Source: Photobacterium kishitanii (GTDB taxonomy: Bacteria > Pseudomonadota > Gammaproteobacteria > Enterobacterales > Vibrionaceae). Taken from it: 64,000 bases of DNA. The notes under the pieces were generated by a model. The model had not been told where the DNA came from. It ran no database searches and saw nothing but the letters and a program-made list of their open reading frames with translations. The stretch is from contig NZ_PYON01000007.1 of the NCBI RefSeq assembly GCF_003026355.1, forward strand, positions 124,001-188,000. Direction: 5' to 3'. Of this stretch, positions 40,094-50,029 are shown piece after piece. The position numbers were made by a program, and so were the translations under genes. How positions within the stretch are numbered: the stretch's first letter is position 1; every line of letters starts with the position of its first letter.

Positions 40094-40127
40094 AAACCAC
40101 TGATCGTCTTACGATCAGTGGTTTTTT
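40094..40127 (+). terminator. Intrinsic terminator after gloC
   Basis: AAACCACTGATCGT pairs perfectly with ACGATCAGTGGTTT around CTT, and a T run follows. It ends the ldtD-mepK-gloC cluster. Confidence 0.92.
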
Positions 40128-40251
40128 TATATCGTTTATTAAGCAATAAACAATTTAGGAGTCTAAAGCTTGCGTGAGGTTAACCTAAACGGTATTTTAT
40201 GCTCGTTAGGGCTTTCCTGTCGTTTTTTAGTGCTTATAGGTATATCTCATC

Positions 40252-40860
40252 ATGATTACAGTCGCTTTAGTTGACGATCACGTTATTGTCCGTTCTGGCT
40301 TTGCTCAATTATTATCGCTAGAGTCAGATATGGTGGTTATTAGTCAATTTAGTTCAGCACAAGAAGCGCGTAATGGATTAGTTAAGCAGACTGTCGATGT
40401 ATGTATTATTGATATATCAATGCCTAATGAAAGTGGCCTGACATTACTTGAAGATTTATCACGAAATATGGCGTGCATTATGCTTAGCGTTCATGATACT
40501 GCAACCGTTGTAAATAAAGCGTTATCCACAGGAGCAAAAGGTTATTTAAGTAAACGTTGCAGCCCTGATGAGCTTATACGCGCAGTGCGAAAGGTGGCAA
40601 ATGGTGAACGTTATTTAGCCTCTGATATAGAAGCCCAATTGGGTACGACCGATCCTTACCAGCAATCTATAGCGTGTTTAACTAAACGTGAACGTCAAAT
40701 TAGCGAAATGCTAGCTACTGGTTTAGATGTTAAAGCGGTTGCGATCGAATTAGGTTTGAGCCATAAAACCGTTCATGTACATCGTTCTAATGCAATGGAT
40801 AAACTTAATGTTAGTAATAATGTTGAGTTAGCAAAGTATTTCCCACAAGAAGTATTGTAA
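40252..40860 (+). CDS. uhpA: Response regulator UhpA
   Basis: UhpA is the NarL-type regulator that, once phosphorylated by UhpB, activates the hexose-phosphate transporter gene uhpT. The 202-residue protein has acidic residues at 8-9, the phosphoacceptor Asp54 in [15 protein letters not shown], and [14 protein letters not shown], the last shared with E. coli UhpA. The LuxR-type helix-turn-helix reads [20 protein letters not shown] followed by [17 protein letters not shown]. The ATG starts after ATCTCATC, without a clear ribosome site. It overlaps uhpB by one base. Confidence 0.93.
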   Translation: MITVALVDDHVIVRSGFAQLLSLESDMVVISQFSSAQEARNGLVKQTVDVCIIDISMPNESGLTLLEDLSRNMACIMLSVHDTATVVNKALSTGAKGYLSKRCSPDELIRAVRKVANGERYLASDIEAQLGTTDPYQQSIACLTKRERQISEMLATGLDVKAVAIELGLSHKTVHVHRSNAMDKLNVSNNVELAKYFPQEVL

Positions 40861-42410
40861 TGCGACATTATTTTCTCACGTCATTAGGCGGGTGTTTATT
40901 TTTTATTTGTAGTTGGTTTTGTTTGTGGGTAATTGCTTTTTATTTTGTGGGTGATCCTGCATTAGCTATTTTACTTTTCCCTTTTGCACTACGACTAGGA
41001 ATAACGCTGCATACAGCAAGTCGTTATTGGATAATAATTTACGCGGCTGAATGGGGTTTAATTTTACTTCTTTCAAAAGTGCTTAATGATTTACCGTGGT
41101 GGCCTATTTTAATGGCGAGTGGTTTATCGTGGCCGTTATTATGGTATGGTCGGCGTTATTATTATGGCGAACAATGGCGACAGTTATTAGTAATGGCTGT
41201 CGTTATTCTATCCACTGCAAGTATTAATATTGCTATGGTGATCGGATTTGGTTCCATTGCCCAAATCGCCGTATCATCAGTAGGCATGATCTTCCTTATT
41301 AGTATAACGGGAGGGCTAATGTTGGTTCCAGCGTGCTATTTACTATGGAGCTTTTTATTTAATCGGTCATGGATTCCATTGACGGTTGCTTTAATTTCTC
41401 GACCATTAGAATTACGCCATCGTGATTTATGTTTATACGCTTTACTTTTTGTCGCTAATATTTTATTGCAAATAAACTTACCTGATGAATTAAGTCGTTT
41501 TGCTCCATTTTGTTTAGCGATACCTATTATTGTTTTTGCTTTTCGGCATGGATGGCAAGGTGCATTATTAGGGACGCTACTCAATAGTGTTGCATTAATA
41601 GCAGCAAGAAGTGGTGTCAGTAAGATGGAGATCACTGATTTACTCTTATCGTTATCAGCACAAAGTTTAACGGGGATTTTATTGGGTCTTGGTATTCAAC
41701 GACAACGGGATCTTAATCATAAATTATCCGCTGAGTTAGGGCGAAATCAGGTATTATCACGGCAATTAATTAAAACTGAAGAATCGGTTAGGCGAGATGT
41801 TGCCAGAGAATTGCATGATGAAATAGGGCAAAATATTACCGCAATTAGAATGCAAGCGAGTATATTAAAACGTGTTGAAATAACACCTGTGACCCAGCAG
41901 TGCGCTTCTACAATCGAACAATTATCGCTCAATGTTTATGATACAGCGAAAGGTTTATTATCACGACTGCGTCCAAAAACATTAGATGATCTTGGTCTAG
42001 CTAAAGCGGTTGAGCAGGTTGTTTGCGATTTAAAATTGGAAGATAAAGGTATTGAGGTAGCAATGGCATGGGGCCATCATCAACAATTATTATGCGATAC
42101 TACTAGCGTTACCTTATATCGTATTTGCCAAGAAGCATTAAATAATATCGCAAAGTATTCACACGCGACAGAAGTTATTATTGAATTAGAGATTGACCAA
42201 AAAATCAGATTACAAATTGAAGATAATGGGATTGGCTTTAAAGCTGAAGATGCATTTAAAGGCTTCGGTTTACGCGGTATTCGTGAGCGAGTTGAAGTAT
42301 TGGGAGGGCAATGTTCAATAGTGAGCAATTATCATGATGAGTCCCAAAACATATCATTACCAAAAAAAGATGCAGGTACAACGCTGATAATCCTATTACC
42401 AATAGCATAA
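40860..42410 (+). CDS. uhpB: Membrane sensor histidine kinase UhpB
   Basis: UhpB is the histidine kinase that pairs with UhpC to sense external glucose 6-phosphate and phosphorylates UhpA. The 516-residue protein has about eight membrane helices in the first 270 residues (MASE1-like) and a cytoplasmic HisKA_3 domain with VARELHDEIGQNITAIRMQ (His319), then the ATPase domain with EALNNIAKYSHAT, IEDNGIGF and GFGLRGIRERV. The ATG shares a base with the uhpA stop. The next gene, uhpC, is 38 bases on. Confidence 0.93.
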   Translation: MRHYFLTSLGGCLFFICSWFCLWVIAFYFVGDPALAILLFPFALRLGITLHTASRYWIIIYAAEWGLILLLSKVLNDLPWWPILMASGLSWPLLWYGRRYYYGEQWRQLLVMAVVILSTASINIAMVIGFGSIAQIAVSSVGMIFLISITGGLMLVPACYLLWSFLFNRSWIPLTVALISRPLELRHRDLCLYALLFVANILLQINLPDELSRFAPFCLAIPIIVFAFRHGWQGALLGTLLNSVALIAARSGVSKMEITDLLLSLSAQSLTGILLGLGIQRQRDLNHKLSAELGRNQVLSRQLIKTEESVRRDVARELHDEIGQNITAIRMQASILKRVEITPVTQQCASTIEQLSLNVYDTAKGLLSRLRPKTLDDLGLAKAVEQVVCDLKLEDKGIEVAMAWGHHQQLLCDTTSVTLYRICQEALNNIAKYSHATEVIIELEIDQKIRLQIEDNGIGFKAEDAFKGFGLRGIRERVEVLGGQCSIVSNYHDESQNISLPKKDAGTTLIILLPIA

Positions 42411-42448
42411 TTCCAACGATAAATTAAATTTATATTTTTAGGTATAGT

Positions 42449-43750
42449 ATGGCCGTAATATCACATTCAACAGTTGATCAACGCTATAAATATTGGCGTT
42501 TGCATATTATGGTTAGTATGTATATTGGCTATGCGGGATTTTATTTAACCCGTAAAAACTTTACTTATGCAATGCCGGCAATGATTGCTGATTTAGGTTG
42601 GGATAAATCAGATATAGGTATGATGGGAACTTTGTTTTATCTTACTTATGGCTGCTCAAAATTTATATCAGGTATGATATCTGATCGTTCCAATCCACGC
42701 TATTTTATGGGTATAGGTTTAATAGCAACCGGCGTTATAAATATCTGCTTTGGTTTCTCAAGTTCGATTATGGCATTTACGTTATTATGGATAGCTAATG
42801 CCTGGTTTCAAGGTTGGGGATGGCCTGCGTGTTCTAAATTGCTTACAAGCTGGTATTCACGTTCTGAACGTGGATTATGGTGGTCTTGTTGGAATACTGC
42901 TCATAATGTTGGTGGGGCGCTGATTCCTTTATTAGTTGGTTTTTTAACTGTGCATTATGGATGGCGCTATGGATTCTTTATTCCCGGCATAATAGCGATC
43001 TTTATTGGTTTTAGTTTATGTTGGCGTTTGCGAAATAAACCGACAGCGATAGGGTTACCAAGTATTGGGTTATGGCGTCATGACCATTTGGAAATTGCAC
43101 AAGAAAATGAAGGAATTGATCTTACACAACGACAAATATTGTTTAAGTATGTATTAACCAATAAATACTTATGGCTACTTGCGATGAGTTATGTCTTGGT
43201 TTATATCGTTCGAACAGCGATCAATGACTGGGGAAACCTTTATCTAACGGAGCAGCATCATTATAGTTTGTTATCAGCTAATGGCGCGTTGTCATTATTT
43301 GAAGTTGGCGGTTTTTTAGGTTCATTAGTTGGCGGTTGGGGATCTGATAAATTATTTGGAGGCAACCGAGGTCCGATGATTTTATTGTTTGCAATGGGAA
43401 TATTTTTAGCCGTTGCCGCACTATGGGTTATGCCAGTAACAAGTTATATATTGCAGTCGGGATGTTTTTTTGCGATAGGTTTCTTTGTCTTTGGGCCACA
43501 AATGTTAATTGGTATGGCTGCTGCAGAATGTTCTCATAAAGATTCAGTTGGTGCCGCGACAGGCTTTGTGGGTTTATTTGCTTATATGGGAGCTGCGTTA
43601 GCTGGATATCCACTGGCTATTATTATGAACTATTATCATTGGACTGGCTTTTTTGTTGTAATTTCAGTAGCTGCTGCTTTTATTGGGTTACTTTTATTGC
43701 CTTTTCTTAAAGTCCAAACCTCAGCGGCTCGTCATTCATCGTCATGTTAA
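42449..43750 (+). CDS. uhpC: MFS glucose-6-phosphate sensor UhpC
   Basis: UhpC is a major-facilitator protein that senses external glucose 6-phosphate for UhpB rather than feeding the cell. The 433-residue protein has 12 helices and agrees with E. coli UhpC over most of its length, including GYAGFYLTRKNFTYAMPAMI, the loop SDRSNPRYFMGIGLIATGVI, NTAHNVGGALIP, TAINDWGNLYL and FGPQMLIGMAAAECSHKDS. It is therefore called UhpC, not UhpT. No uhpT follows; its 3' end overlaps a convergent DUF2982-like gene by a few bases. Confidence 0.92.
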   Translation: MAVISHSTVDQRYKYWRLHIMVSMYIGYAGFYLTRKNFTYAMPAMIADLGWDKSDIGMMGTLFYLTYGCSKFISGMISDRSNPRYFMGIGLIATGVINICFGFSSSIMAFTLLWIANAWFQGWGWPACSKLLTSWYSRSERGLWWSCWNTAHNVGGALIPLLVGFLTVHYGWRYGFFIPGIIAIFIGFSLCWRLRNKPTAIGLPSIGLWRHDHLEIAQENEGIDLTQRQILFKYVLTNKYLWLLAMSYVLVYIVRTAINDWGNLYLTEQHHYSLLSANGALSLFEVGGFLGSLVGGWGSDKLFGGNRGPMILLFAMGIFLAVAALWVMPVTSYILQSGCFFAIGFFVFGPQMLIGMAAAECSHKDSVGAATGFVGLFAYMGAALAGYPLAIIMNYYHWTGFFVVISVAAAFIGLLLLPFLKVQTSAARHSSSC

Positions 43751-44415
43751 GCGGCGGCGGCTTTATAGCGTCGTAATAAACCAATGAAATCAGCAATAGG
43801 ACGATCGATAACGTCATCAGCAATAAAAAAGTCGAACCCTAATAATTCTCTGTTATAGCGCATTCGATTAGCAAGCATCGCTTGTAGCCCTATAAATTGT
43901 TCACCATCTTGAGTGATAAAAGGTGAGTCATCAAATAATATGTCTTCAAGCTGGTGATGTGAATCGACACTATATTTAAGTGCCATTATCAATAAAACCC
44001 GTTGTTCAAGTAATAATCTTGAGGCTACTCGGGGGCATATACTGCTAATAAAATTATCATAACTTTTTAAACGAATACCTATCCAGGGCAGGGATGTATG
44101 CCAGCCTTGTGTCCCAACAGTAGCATGACCTATATGTGTTACGTTGTGCCATGTTGTCGCCCAGCCACCATAGCGACTATGATATTGGCAATGCATAAAA
44201 GTTAACGTAAAACTTACACTTGGTGTAGTAATAATTTTAATCATTACTAACAATATAGTTACCATTAAAAATAGCACAATAAATATACTGATTGCTGATA
44301 ATTTCGTATTAAAATAACTTAAAAAAGCGAGGCTTATAGTGATAACGATGATAACCAACCAGACATAATGTTTTGCAGTTATTTTGTCTGAATGAATATG
44401 AAGTGTCTCCATCAC
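43747..44415 (-). CDS. DUF2982-like membrane protein
   Basis: The 222-residue protein has two N-terminal membrane helices (about residues 16-36 and 40-62), then a cytoplasmic part with MHCQYHSRYGGWATTWHNVT and HTSLPWIGIRLKSYD, and a helical C-terminus ending in YKAAAA. The pattern fits DUF2982 of Shewanella and vibrios, with unknown function. It converges on uhpC with a four-base overlap. I am moderately sure of the family. Confidence 0.65.
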   Translation of the reverse strand: MMETLHIHSDKITAKHYVWLVIIVITISLAFLSYFNTKLSAISIFIVLFLMVTILLVMIKIITTPSVSFTLTFMHCQYHSRYGGWATTWHNVTHIGHATVGTQGWHTSLPWIGIRLKSYDNFISSICPRVASRLLLEQRVLLIMALKYSVDSHHQLEDILFDDSPFITQDGEQFIGLQAMLANRMRYNRELLGFDFFIADDVIDRPIADFIGLLRRYKAAAA

Positions 44416-44710
44416 TGCCTCCTTACATCATTATTACTATTATAGTCACATTGTACCGTTACCCAATATCCATAAGTTGTATATATGCACTGAAGGCATT
44501 TCGATGGATATGCTGATTTTTAGCGTTATTTTTGCTATTAGTACGTCAAAATTCACCATTATTTGATGCTCACCTGTTAAGGATCATATTTATTGATGGA
44601 TAAATAATCGTTTGCTGGTAATTGTCAAATAACCTTGGTATAAAACGCGCTCACTTTTTCTCGCTGAAAATAGTGGTGATCGAAAGTAGTGTAACGGAGT
44701 AAATAAAGTA

Positions 44711-45094
44711 ATGAGAATTTCTCACAAACGTAATATCCAGCGTAAACTGCATAAACAGAAACCTCTTTTAACGAATACAGTCTCTGCAGCTAAAAATGTA
44801 CAGAAAGTTGAAACAGCTATTGAAACAGCAGTTGTTGCTGAAGTTGTTGTCGCTTCTAAGCCTGTTGTAGCTTCTAAATCAGCTGCAACGTTAACACCTA
44901 AACAACAACAAGTTTTAGATATTATTGTTAAGCATACTGATGGATTAAATCCAAAGGGTATTGGTCTACAAGCTGGCCAAGAAGATGCAAAAGCAGCATC
45001 TTGGGCTACTGGTGCGTTAAAAAAATTGACTGAAGAAGGGTTAGTTGAGCGTATCCAAATGGCAGGGAATAAAGTGTTATATAAAGCACTTTAA
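44711..45094 (+). CDS. Winged-helix-like protein of unknown role
   Basis: The 127-residue protein has three parts: a very basic N-terminus (MRISHKRNIQRKLHKQKP), a low-complexity Ala/Val/Lys linker (residues about 35-60), and a C-terminal winged-helix-like domain of about 65 residues (LTPKQQQVLDIIVKHTDGLN, ASWATGALKKLTEEGLVERI, then AGNKVLYKAL). The last part resembles MarR-like DNA-binding domains. Basic tail plus wing suggests nucleic-acid binding; targets are unknown. The ATG follows GGAGTAAATAA. It stands alone on its strand. Confidence 0.7.
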   Translation: MRISHKRNIQRKLHKQKPLLTNTVSAAKNVQKVETAIETAVVAEVVVASKPVVASKSAATLTPKQQQVLDIIVKHTDGLNPKGIGLQAGQEDAKAASWATGALKKLTEEGLVERIQMAGNKVLYKAL

Positions 45095-45105
45095 GATATG
45101 CTTAT

Positions 45106-45128
45106 CCCGCTTCTTGTTCAGAAGCGGG
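45106..45128 (+). terminator. Hairpin after the winged-helix gene
   Basis: CCCGCTTCT pairs with AGAAGCGGG around TGTTC, 11 bases after the stop. The tail (CATTTCTATGTTTTT) is only loosely T-rich, so it is a probable terminator. Confidence 0.65.
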
Positions 45129-45313
45129 CATTTCTATGTTTTTCTTCTATTTCTCCTCTGCAATATGATTCTATTTCCCCTCATACTACAGTTATTATTT
45201 ATACTATTATTATCTTTAATACATAAAACTGACGGTTATTTTTCACTCTGCTATAACTATTAATATGGAGAGAGACTCTCAAGGAGTACGTAGAATTCGG
45301 AGAAACTGATCTT

Positions 45314-45619
45314 ATGACAATGATAAGTGCAAAGGAATTTTCTGGTTGGCTACTTGAACGGTTTGCAGATGAAACACAGGGAGTATCCCTCAGTCGCGAA
45401 GATATTAATATGCTAACTGGGAGACAAAGTTTTTCTCTCGGTTATATTCACGATATACATTATGAAGTTATGCGGCATGGAATGGCGTTTGTGACTGATA
45501 CTACAAGAGAAATGTTTTATCTTGTACCAATAGCAGAGCGACCTTGGCGTAAGCAATTAGAGAAGCATTATGAACATGATCTTTATTGCAATGTACTGCC
45601 ATTGAATAAATCAGGCTAA
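45314..45619 (+). CDS. Small protein of unknown function
   Basis: The 101-residue soluble product (MTMISAKEFSGWLLERFADE at its start) has no signal or membrane segment. The first half is helical and acidic, the second has HYEVMRHGMAFVTDTTREMF and a short basic-aromatic stretch (ERPWRKQLEKHYEHD). I recognise no family, but it has the composition of a real protein and is followed by a strong terminator. It converges on aspC. Confidence 0.65.
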   Translation: MTMISAKEFSGWLLERFADETQGVSLSREDINMLTGRQSFSLGYIHDIHYEVMRHGMAFVTDTTREMFYLVPIAERPWRKQLEKHYEHDLYCNVLPLNKSG

Positions 45620-45644
45620 TATTATTGGTGTCATTATAGTCGAT

Positions 45645-45671
45645 AAAAAAGAGGATAATTATCCTCTTTTT
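45645..45671. terminator. Bidirectional terminator between the small protein gene and aspC
   Basis: AAAAAGAGGAT and ATCCTCTTTTT pair around AATT, giving T runs on both strands for the two convergent genes. Confidence 0.88.
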
Positions 45672-45694
45672 ATGGTTGTGTTAGGGACTATAGA

Positions 45695-46885
45695 TTATAA
45701 AACTGCAGCAATTCCCTGACATAGTGGAAGCATATTTGATTTTGTCATGCCTGCAACACTGATGCGTCCAGAACCAACGATATAGATAGCAAACTCATCT
45801 TTTAGGCGGTTTACTTGATCTTTGTTTAGGCCTGAAAATGAAAACATGCCGTTTTGACGTTCAATAAAGCTAAAGTCTGCATCTACACCACATTGTTTTA
45901 ATGTTGCAACAAAGAGGACTCGCATTTCTTGAATACGATCACGCATGTCAGCAACTTCTTGCTCCCATTCCGCACGTAATACCGCATCATTTAGAATTTG
46001 AGTTACAATTGCAGCACCGTGAGCGGGGGGATTTGAATAAATAACACGTGCAATTGATTTTACTTGGCTAAAAGAGACTGCTGCTTGTTCTGCATTTTTT
46101 GCGACTAAAGTAAATGCGCCGACACGCTCGTTGTAAAGACCAAAGTTTTTAGAGAATGAGCTTGCAACAAGTAGTTCGGGCATTTGATCTGCGAAGATAC
46201 GTAATCCTTGAGCATCTTCTTCAACACCGTAAGCAAAGCCTTGATAAGCAAAGTCAAACATTGGTAGTAAATCTTTTTCAAGGCAGAGTTTAGCCAAGGT
46301 TTGCCATTGTTGATTGGTAGGATCAATACCGGTTGGATTATGACAGCAACCGTGAAATAGTACTACATCACCAGCATTGGCTTGACTTAAATCAGCAATA
46401 GTTGCCTCAAAATCAATGTCTTTTGTTTGAGCATTATAGTAACCGTAAGTTTTAGTTTCTAAACCTGCAGCACCAAATACACCGTGGTGGTTGGCCCATG
46501 TTGGGTTACTAATCCAAACTGTAACATTACCTAACTGGCGTTTGATAAACTCAGCAGCAACGCGTAGTGCTCCTGTACCACCGGGTGCTTGTGCGGTTTG
46601 AATACGCTTTTCGGCAATAAGGGTTGAGTCAGCCCCGAAAAGTAGCTGTTGTACAGCAAGGCCATATTCAGGCGTACCTGGAATACTAAGGTAAGATTTA
46701 GTCGTTTCTTGTGCTAGTAGGATTGCTTCTGCTTTTTTTACTGTCGCTAAAACAGGTGTGTTACCTGCTTCATTTTTGTAAATACCCACGCCGAGGTTAA
46801 TTTTATGTGTTCTAGGATCAGCTTTAAATTCTTCTGTTAAACCGAGAATTGGATCAGCGGGTGCTGCTGTAATCTTTTCAAACAT
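45695..46885 (-). CDS. aspC: Aspartate/aromatic aminotransferase AspC
   Basis: AspC is the pyridoxal-phosphate enzyme that exchanges amino groups between aspartate and 2-oxoglutarate. I start at the ATG at 46885 ([20 protein letters not shown]), matching E. coli AspC; the ATG nine bases upstream adds MND. The 396-residue protein keeps [34 protein letters not shown] and [15 protein letters not shown] with the PLP Lys near residue 246. The call could also be TyrB, but E. coli identity and position favour AspC. It is in the E. coli order ycbL-aspC-asnS, with insertions on both sides. Confidence 0.95.
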   Translation of the reverse strand: MFEKITAAPADPILGLTEEFKADPRTHKINLGVGIYKNEAGNTPVLATVKKAEAILLAQETTKSYLSIPGTPEYGLAVQQLLFGADSTLIAEKRIQTAQAPGGTGALRVAAEFIKRQLGNVTVWISNPTWANHHGVFGAAGLETKTYGYYNAQTKDIDFEATIADLSQANAGDVVLFHGCCHNPTGIDPTNQQWQTLAKLCLEKDLLPMFDFAYQGFAYGVEEDAQGLRIFADQMPELLVASSFSKNFGLYNERVGAFTLVAKNAEQAAVSFSQVKSIARVIYSNPPAHGAAIVTQILNDAVLRAEWEQEVADMRDRIQEMRVLFVATLKQCGVDADFSFIERQNGMFSFSGLNKDQVNRLKDEFAIYIVGSGRISVAGMTKSNMLPLCQGIAAVL

Positions 46886-47060
46886 ATCGTTCATCCATGG
46901 GTAATTAAATAGTTATATGCCTATTTATACCCTTAGTGATGGAAGTTTGACAAGAGGATGCAACAAATTTGTGAATTTATATTTATAGTTTTTAGTATAT
47001 TTGTATGATCGCAAGCATAATAATCTCTGATTGTTGATGCTGAATTGAATTTATCCCTAT

Positions 47061-48347
47061 TTAAATAATGGTAACTTGATTACGGCCATTATTTTTTGAA
47101 TGATAAAGAGCCTGATCTGCGGCTTTATAAGCATCGTTAAAATGTAGACTCGTTGCACTAATTCCGCCAATGGAAACGCTGATATCAATATCTGATATAG
47201 GATATAACGCAATTGAGTCACAAATTTGTTGTGCTTTTTTTGTGAGTTGTTCACTATTCATTTTTGGAAAAGAAAGCATAAATTCCTCTCCACCCCAACG
47301 AATCGCGATATCATTTTTACGGATACAATTATTAATGCGTTTTGTCACCCCACGAATAACCTCATCACCAACTTCGTGGCCATAGGTATCATTGACTGTT
47401 TTAAAGTGATCTATATCGATGATCAATAAATTAAAATCAGCTTGATTCAGCAGTTTTGCTTCATAGTAATCACGGCGATAAAAGCGAGTCATTTGGTCAT
47501 AACGTAAAATATAATTTTTATTAGCAATGAGCTTTGTTAGTGAGTGGTATAAAAACATTAATAATATAGAGGGTAAAAAGGTGAATTTAAACAAAGTATA
47601 AAAATTAATCCCTAAATTAATAGGATCAACTTCTGAACATGGTAATAACTCACTTTTTTGATAAAGGTTATTATCTTTCATACTAATAATTGTTATTTTA
47701 TTACGGTTATATTTTTTTAATATGTTTTTGAATATTGAGTTATTAATATCAATAGCTAATAAAGCGTCTAGTTTTTTATTGTTATATATAGGGAAATAAA
47801 CAGTACGCAGAATTTCATTTGTACCTTGTTCTTTATATATGTCTGTTAATTTTATATTACAACCATAAAATGATTGATAGGTATCTGTTAGGCCTTCATT
47901 TTTAACAATAGAGTTAAGTACAACGTGGTCATAGAGTTTTAAATAAATAGATCTAAGTGGGTCAAAATGTGAGTATTTCGCCGAAGTTTCAAAAACAGCC
48001 ACTGTCCAAATATGATTTTCAGTTATTTTATTTATTTGTAAACGTAGTTTATTTATACCTGTAGATAATATTTTAGCTTGCGTTGGTGTATTTACGACTA
48101 CAGAAACACCATTAAATAAATATTGCCCTTTTTTTAAATCCTCTGTGCCAGTATTATTATAAAATGAACCAAACCGACGCGCACCTGAGTAAACATTCTC
48201 TAATGTAGTAATATATTTTTGATGTAATTTATTAATATTAAAAATATTATAAATTAGATATAAGCTAGAACAAACAATGAAAAATAAAGTAAAAAGCTTT
48301 AAATTTGAAAGTGATTTTTTTAAAAAGCTATTTAAATTTATAATCAT
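47061..48347 (-). CDS. Membrane-bound diguanylate cyclase (GGDEF), copy 1
   Basis: This 428-residue protein should make c-di-GMP from GTP. It has a membrane helix near residues 15-35, a periplasmic sensor region to about 245, a second helix and a GGDEF domain with IDIDHFKTVNDTYGHEVGDE and RKNDIAIRWGGEEF near 340-353. GGEEF is an active-site variant, and RKND five residues before it is an intact inhibitory I-site. The sensor has Cys in SFYGCNIKLT and ELLPCSEVDP, both shared with the next gene. A 190-base gap separates it from its paralogue upstream. The sensed signal is unknown. Confidence 0.92.
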   Translation of the reverse strand: MIINLNSFLKKSLSNLKLFTLFFIVCSSLYLIYNIFNINKLHQKYITTLENVYSGARRFGSFYNNTGTEDLKKGQYLFNGVSVVVNTPTQAKILSTGINKLRLQINKITENHIWTVAVFETSAKYSHFDPLRSIYLKLYDHVVLNSIVKNEGLTDTYQSFYGCNIKLTDIYKEQGTNEILRTVYFPIYNNKKLDALLAIDINNSIFKNILKKYNRNKITIISMKDNNLYQKSELLPCSEVDPINLGINFYTLFKFTFLPSILLMFLYHSLTKLIANKNYILRYDQMTRFYRRDYYEAKLLNQADFNLLIIDIDHFKTVNDTYGHEVGDEVIRGVTKRINNCIRKNDIAIRWGGEEFMLSFPKMNSEQLTKKAQQICDSIALYPISDIDISVSIGGISATSLHFNDAYKAADQALYHSKNNGRNQVTII

Positions 48348-48537
48348 TACTATCCATAGGTACTAAAGAGTCGTCGAGGCTGCATTTTATATATTCATAT
48401 CATAGATTAAAATGAAAAATACACATCATAACCATAAAGGATTTTTATTGATATAGTCTTAATACCCCAGTGGAATAATAAGGGCGCTTATCATAGTCTC
48501 ATTATCTAAATTGATGATTATATAATCATTTATAGGA

Positions 48538-49842
48538 TTATTCAGCAATGGTGTACTGATTCCTTCCCTGATTTTTGGAAACATACAGTGCTTTATCTGC
48601 AGCTTTATAAGCATCATTAAAATTAATATCTGTTGCAGATATACCACCAATAGAAACCGTAATACTAAGGTTTAATATAGGAACTGACGCTATTGAATGG
48701 CAGATTTGTCCTGCTTTAATATGCAATTGTGGAGGAGTCATATCTGTAAAAGTAATGATAAATTCTTCGCCTCCCCAACGAACTGCAATATCTTTAGTTC
48801 GAATAGAATTATTAATTCGTTGTGCAACGTGACGTATAACATCATCACCAACTTCATGACCATAGGTGTCATTAATTTTTTTAAAATGGTCAATGTCTAT
48901 TATTAATAAATTAAAATTACGCTGTTTTAACCATTTTTTTTCATAATAATCACGACGATAAAAGTTTGTCATTTGATCTCGTTGTATATTATGTCTTTTT
49001 TTAACTAAATAAATATTAAAGTAGCTATATAAAATAGTTAATAATAAAGCAGGAAAAAAGACGACTTTAAATACAGATAAGATATTAATCCCAATACTGA
49101 TAGGATTTAATTGTGAACAAGGGAGTAACCCTTTTATTTTATAAATATTACTATTGTCATTCATATTGATCATTGTTAAATAACTCTTATTATATTTTTT
49201 TAGAGCTTCAGAAAAAACTTTAGTCTTTATATCGATAGCTAATAATGCATCAAGATGCATTTTATTATAAATAGGGTAGTAAAGGGTTCTAATTCTCGTT
49301 TGTGAGCCATCTTCAATATAACTTTCAGTTAGTTTGAGATTACAGCCATAAAAAGATTGATAAGTATTTGTTAAACCCTCTCGTTCAACTATGCGATGCA
49401 TAACAGAATTTTCACCATATTTATCAAATTGATCCAAGTATTCTGGTCTGATAGGATCAAAATGAGCATAGTCAGCAGGGTTTTCAAATACGGCAATCGT
49501 CCAAATATTATTATTAGTGAGTTGGTTTAATTCTGAACGTAATTTACTTATGCCGTCGGAAAGTATTTTTACTTTACTTTTTGTATTAACAATTAATGAA
49601 ACATTACCTGTTGTATAGATACTTTTGTGTTTATATTCTTCTGGGGAATTGTCGTAATATGATCCAAAACGACGGGTGTAGGAATATACAGCTTGAATTT
49701 TAGTAATATATTTTTGATGAAATTTTTCAATATGATAGATATTATAAATTAAATAAAGACTAGAGAACATACAAAAAAATAAAGCAAAAATTTTCAATAG
49801 GGTAAGAGGGTGCTGATTAGTATTTTTATTACTTGTTCTCAT
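48538..49842 (-). CDS. Membrane-bound diguanylate cyclase (GGDEF), copy 2
   Basis: The 434-residue protein is the paralogue of the GGDEF gene immediately downstream, alike along its full length: N-terminal helix (about 15-33), sensor with SFYGCNLKLT and GLLPCSQLDP, second helix and a GGDEF domain with IDIDHFKKINDTYGHEVGDD. The active site reads RWGGEEF near residue 355, preceded by I-site RTKD. Sensor sequence differs more than the catalytic domain. The similar architecture and tandem position indicate gene duplication. It lies between aspC and asnS, where E. coli carries the porin gene ompF. Confidence 0.92.
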   Translation of the reverse strand: MRTSNKNTNQHPLTLLKIFALFFCMFSSLYLIYNIYHIEKFHQKYITKIQAVYSYTRRFGSYYDNSPEEYKHKSIYTTGNVSLIVNTKSKVKILSDGISKLRSELNQLTNNNIWTIAVFENPADYAHFDPIRPEYLDQFDKYGENSVMHRIVEREGLTNTYQSFYGCNLKLTESYIEDGSQTRIRTLYYPIYNKMHLDALLAIDIKTKVFSEALKKYNKSYLTMINMNDNSNIYKIKGLLPCSQLNPISIGINILSVFKVVFFPALLLTILYSYFNIYLVKKRHNIQRDQMTNFYRRDYYEKKWLKQRNFNLLIIDIDHFKKINDTYGHEVGDDVIRHVAQRINNSIRTKDIAVRWGGEEFIITFTDMTPPQLHIKAGQICHSIASVPILNLSITVSIGGISATDINFNDAYKAADKALYVSKNQGRNQYTIAE

Positions 49843-49980
49843 AGGATACTTCGTTGCATCAGCAGCTTATATATTCTGCGCATGAATTGTTTTTCGAAAT
49901 TTAATCCATTTTTGAAATTAAAGCAATAATTATAAGTTTTATGGGTATTTTATATTCACTTGTAGCATATGATTGCAATA

Positions 49981-50006
49981 AAAAAGCCACTCGAAAGTGG
50001 CTTTTT
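49981..50006 (-). terminator. Intrinsic terminator of asnS
   Basis: AAAAAGCCACT pairs with AGTGGCTTTTT around CGAA, and the minus strand runs into a U tract, 24 bases after the asnS stop. Confidence 0.9.
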
Positions 50007-50029
50007 AGACGTCTAATTCAATATAAAAA

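Noticed and set aside
42449..43750. Calling this gene uhpT or glpT
   Set aside because: The sequence follows E. coli UhpC almost throughout, and it is directly downstream of uhpB in the uhpC position.
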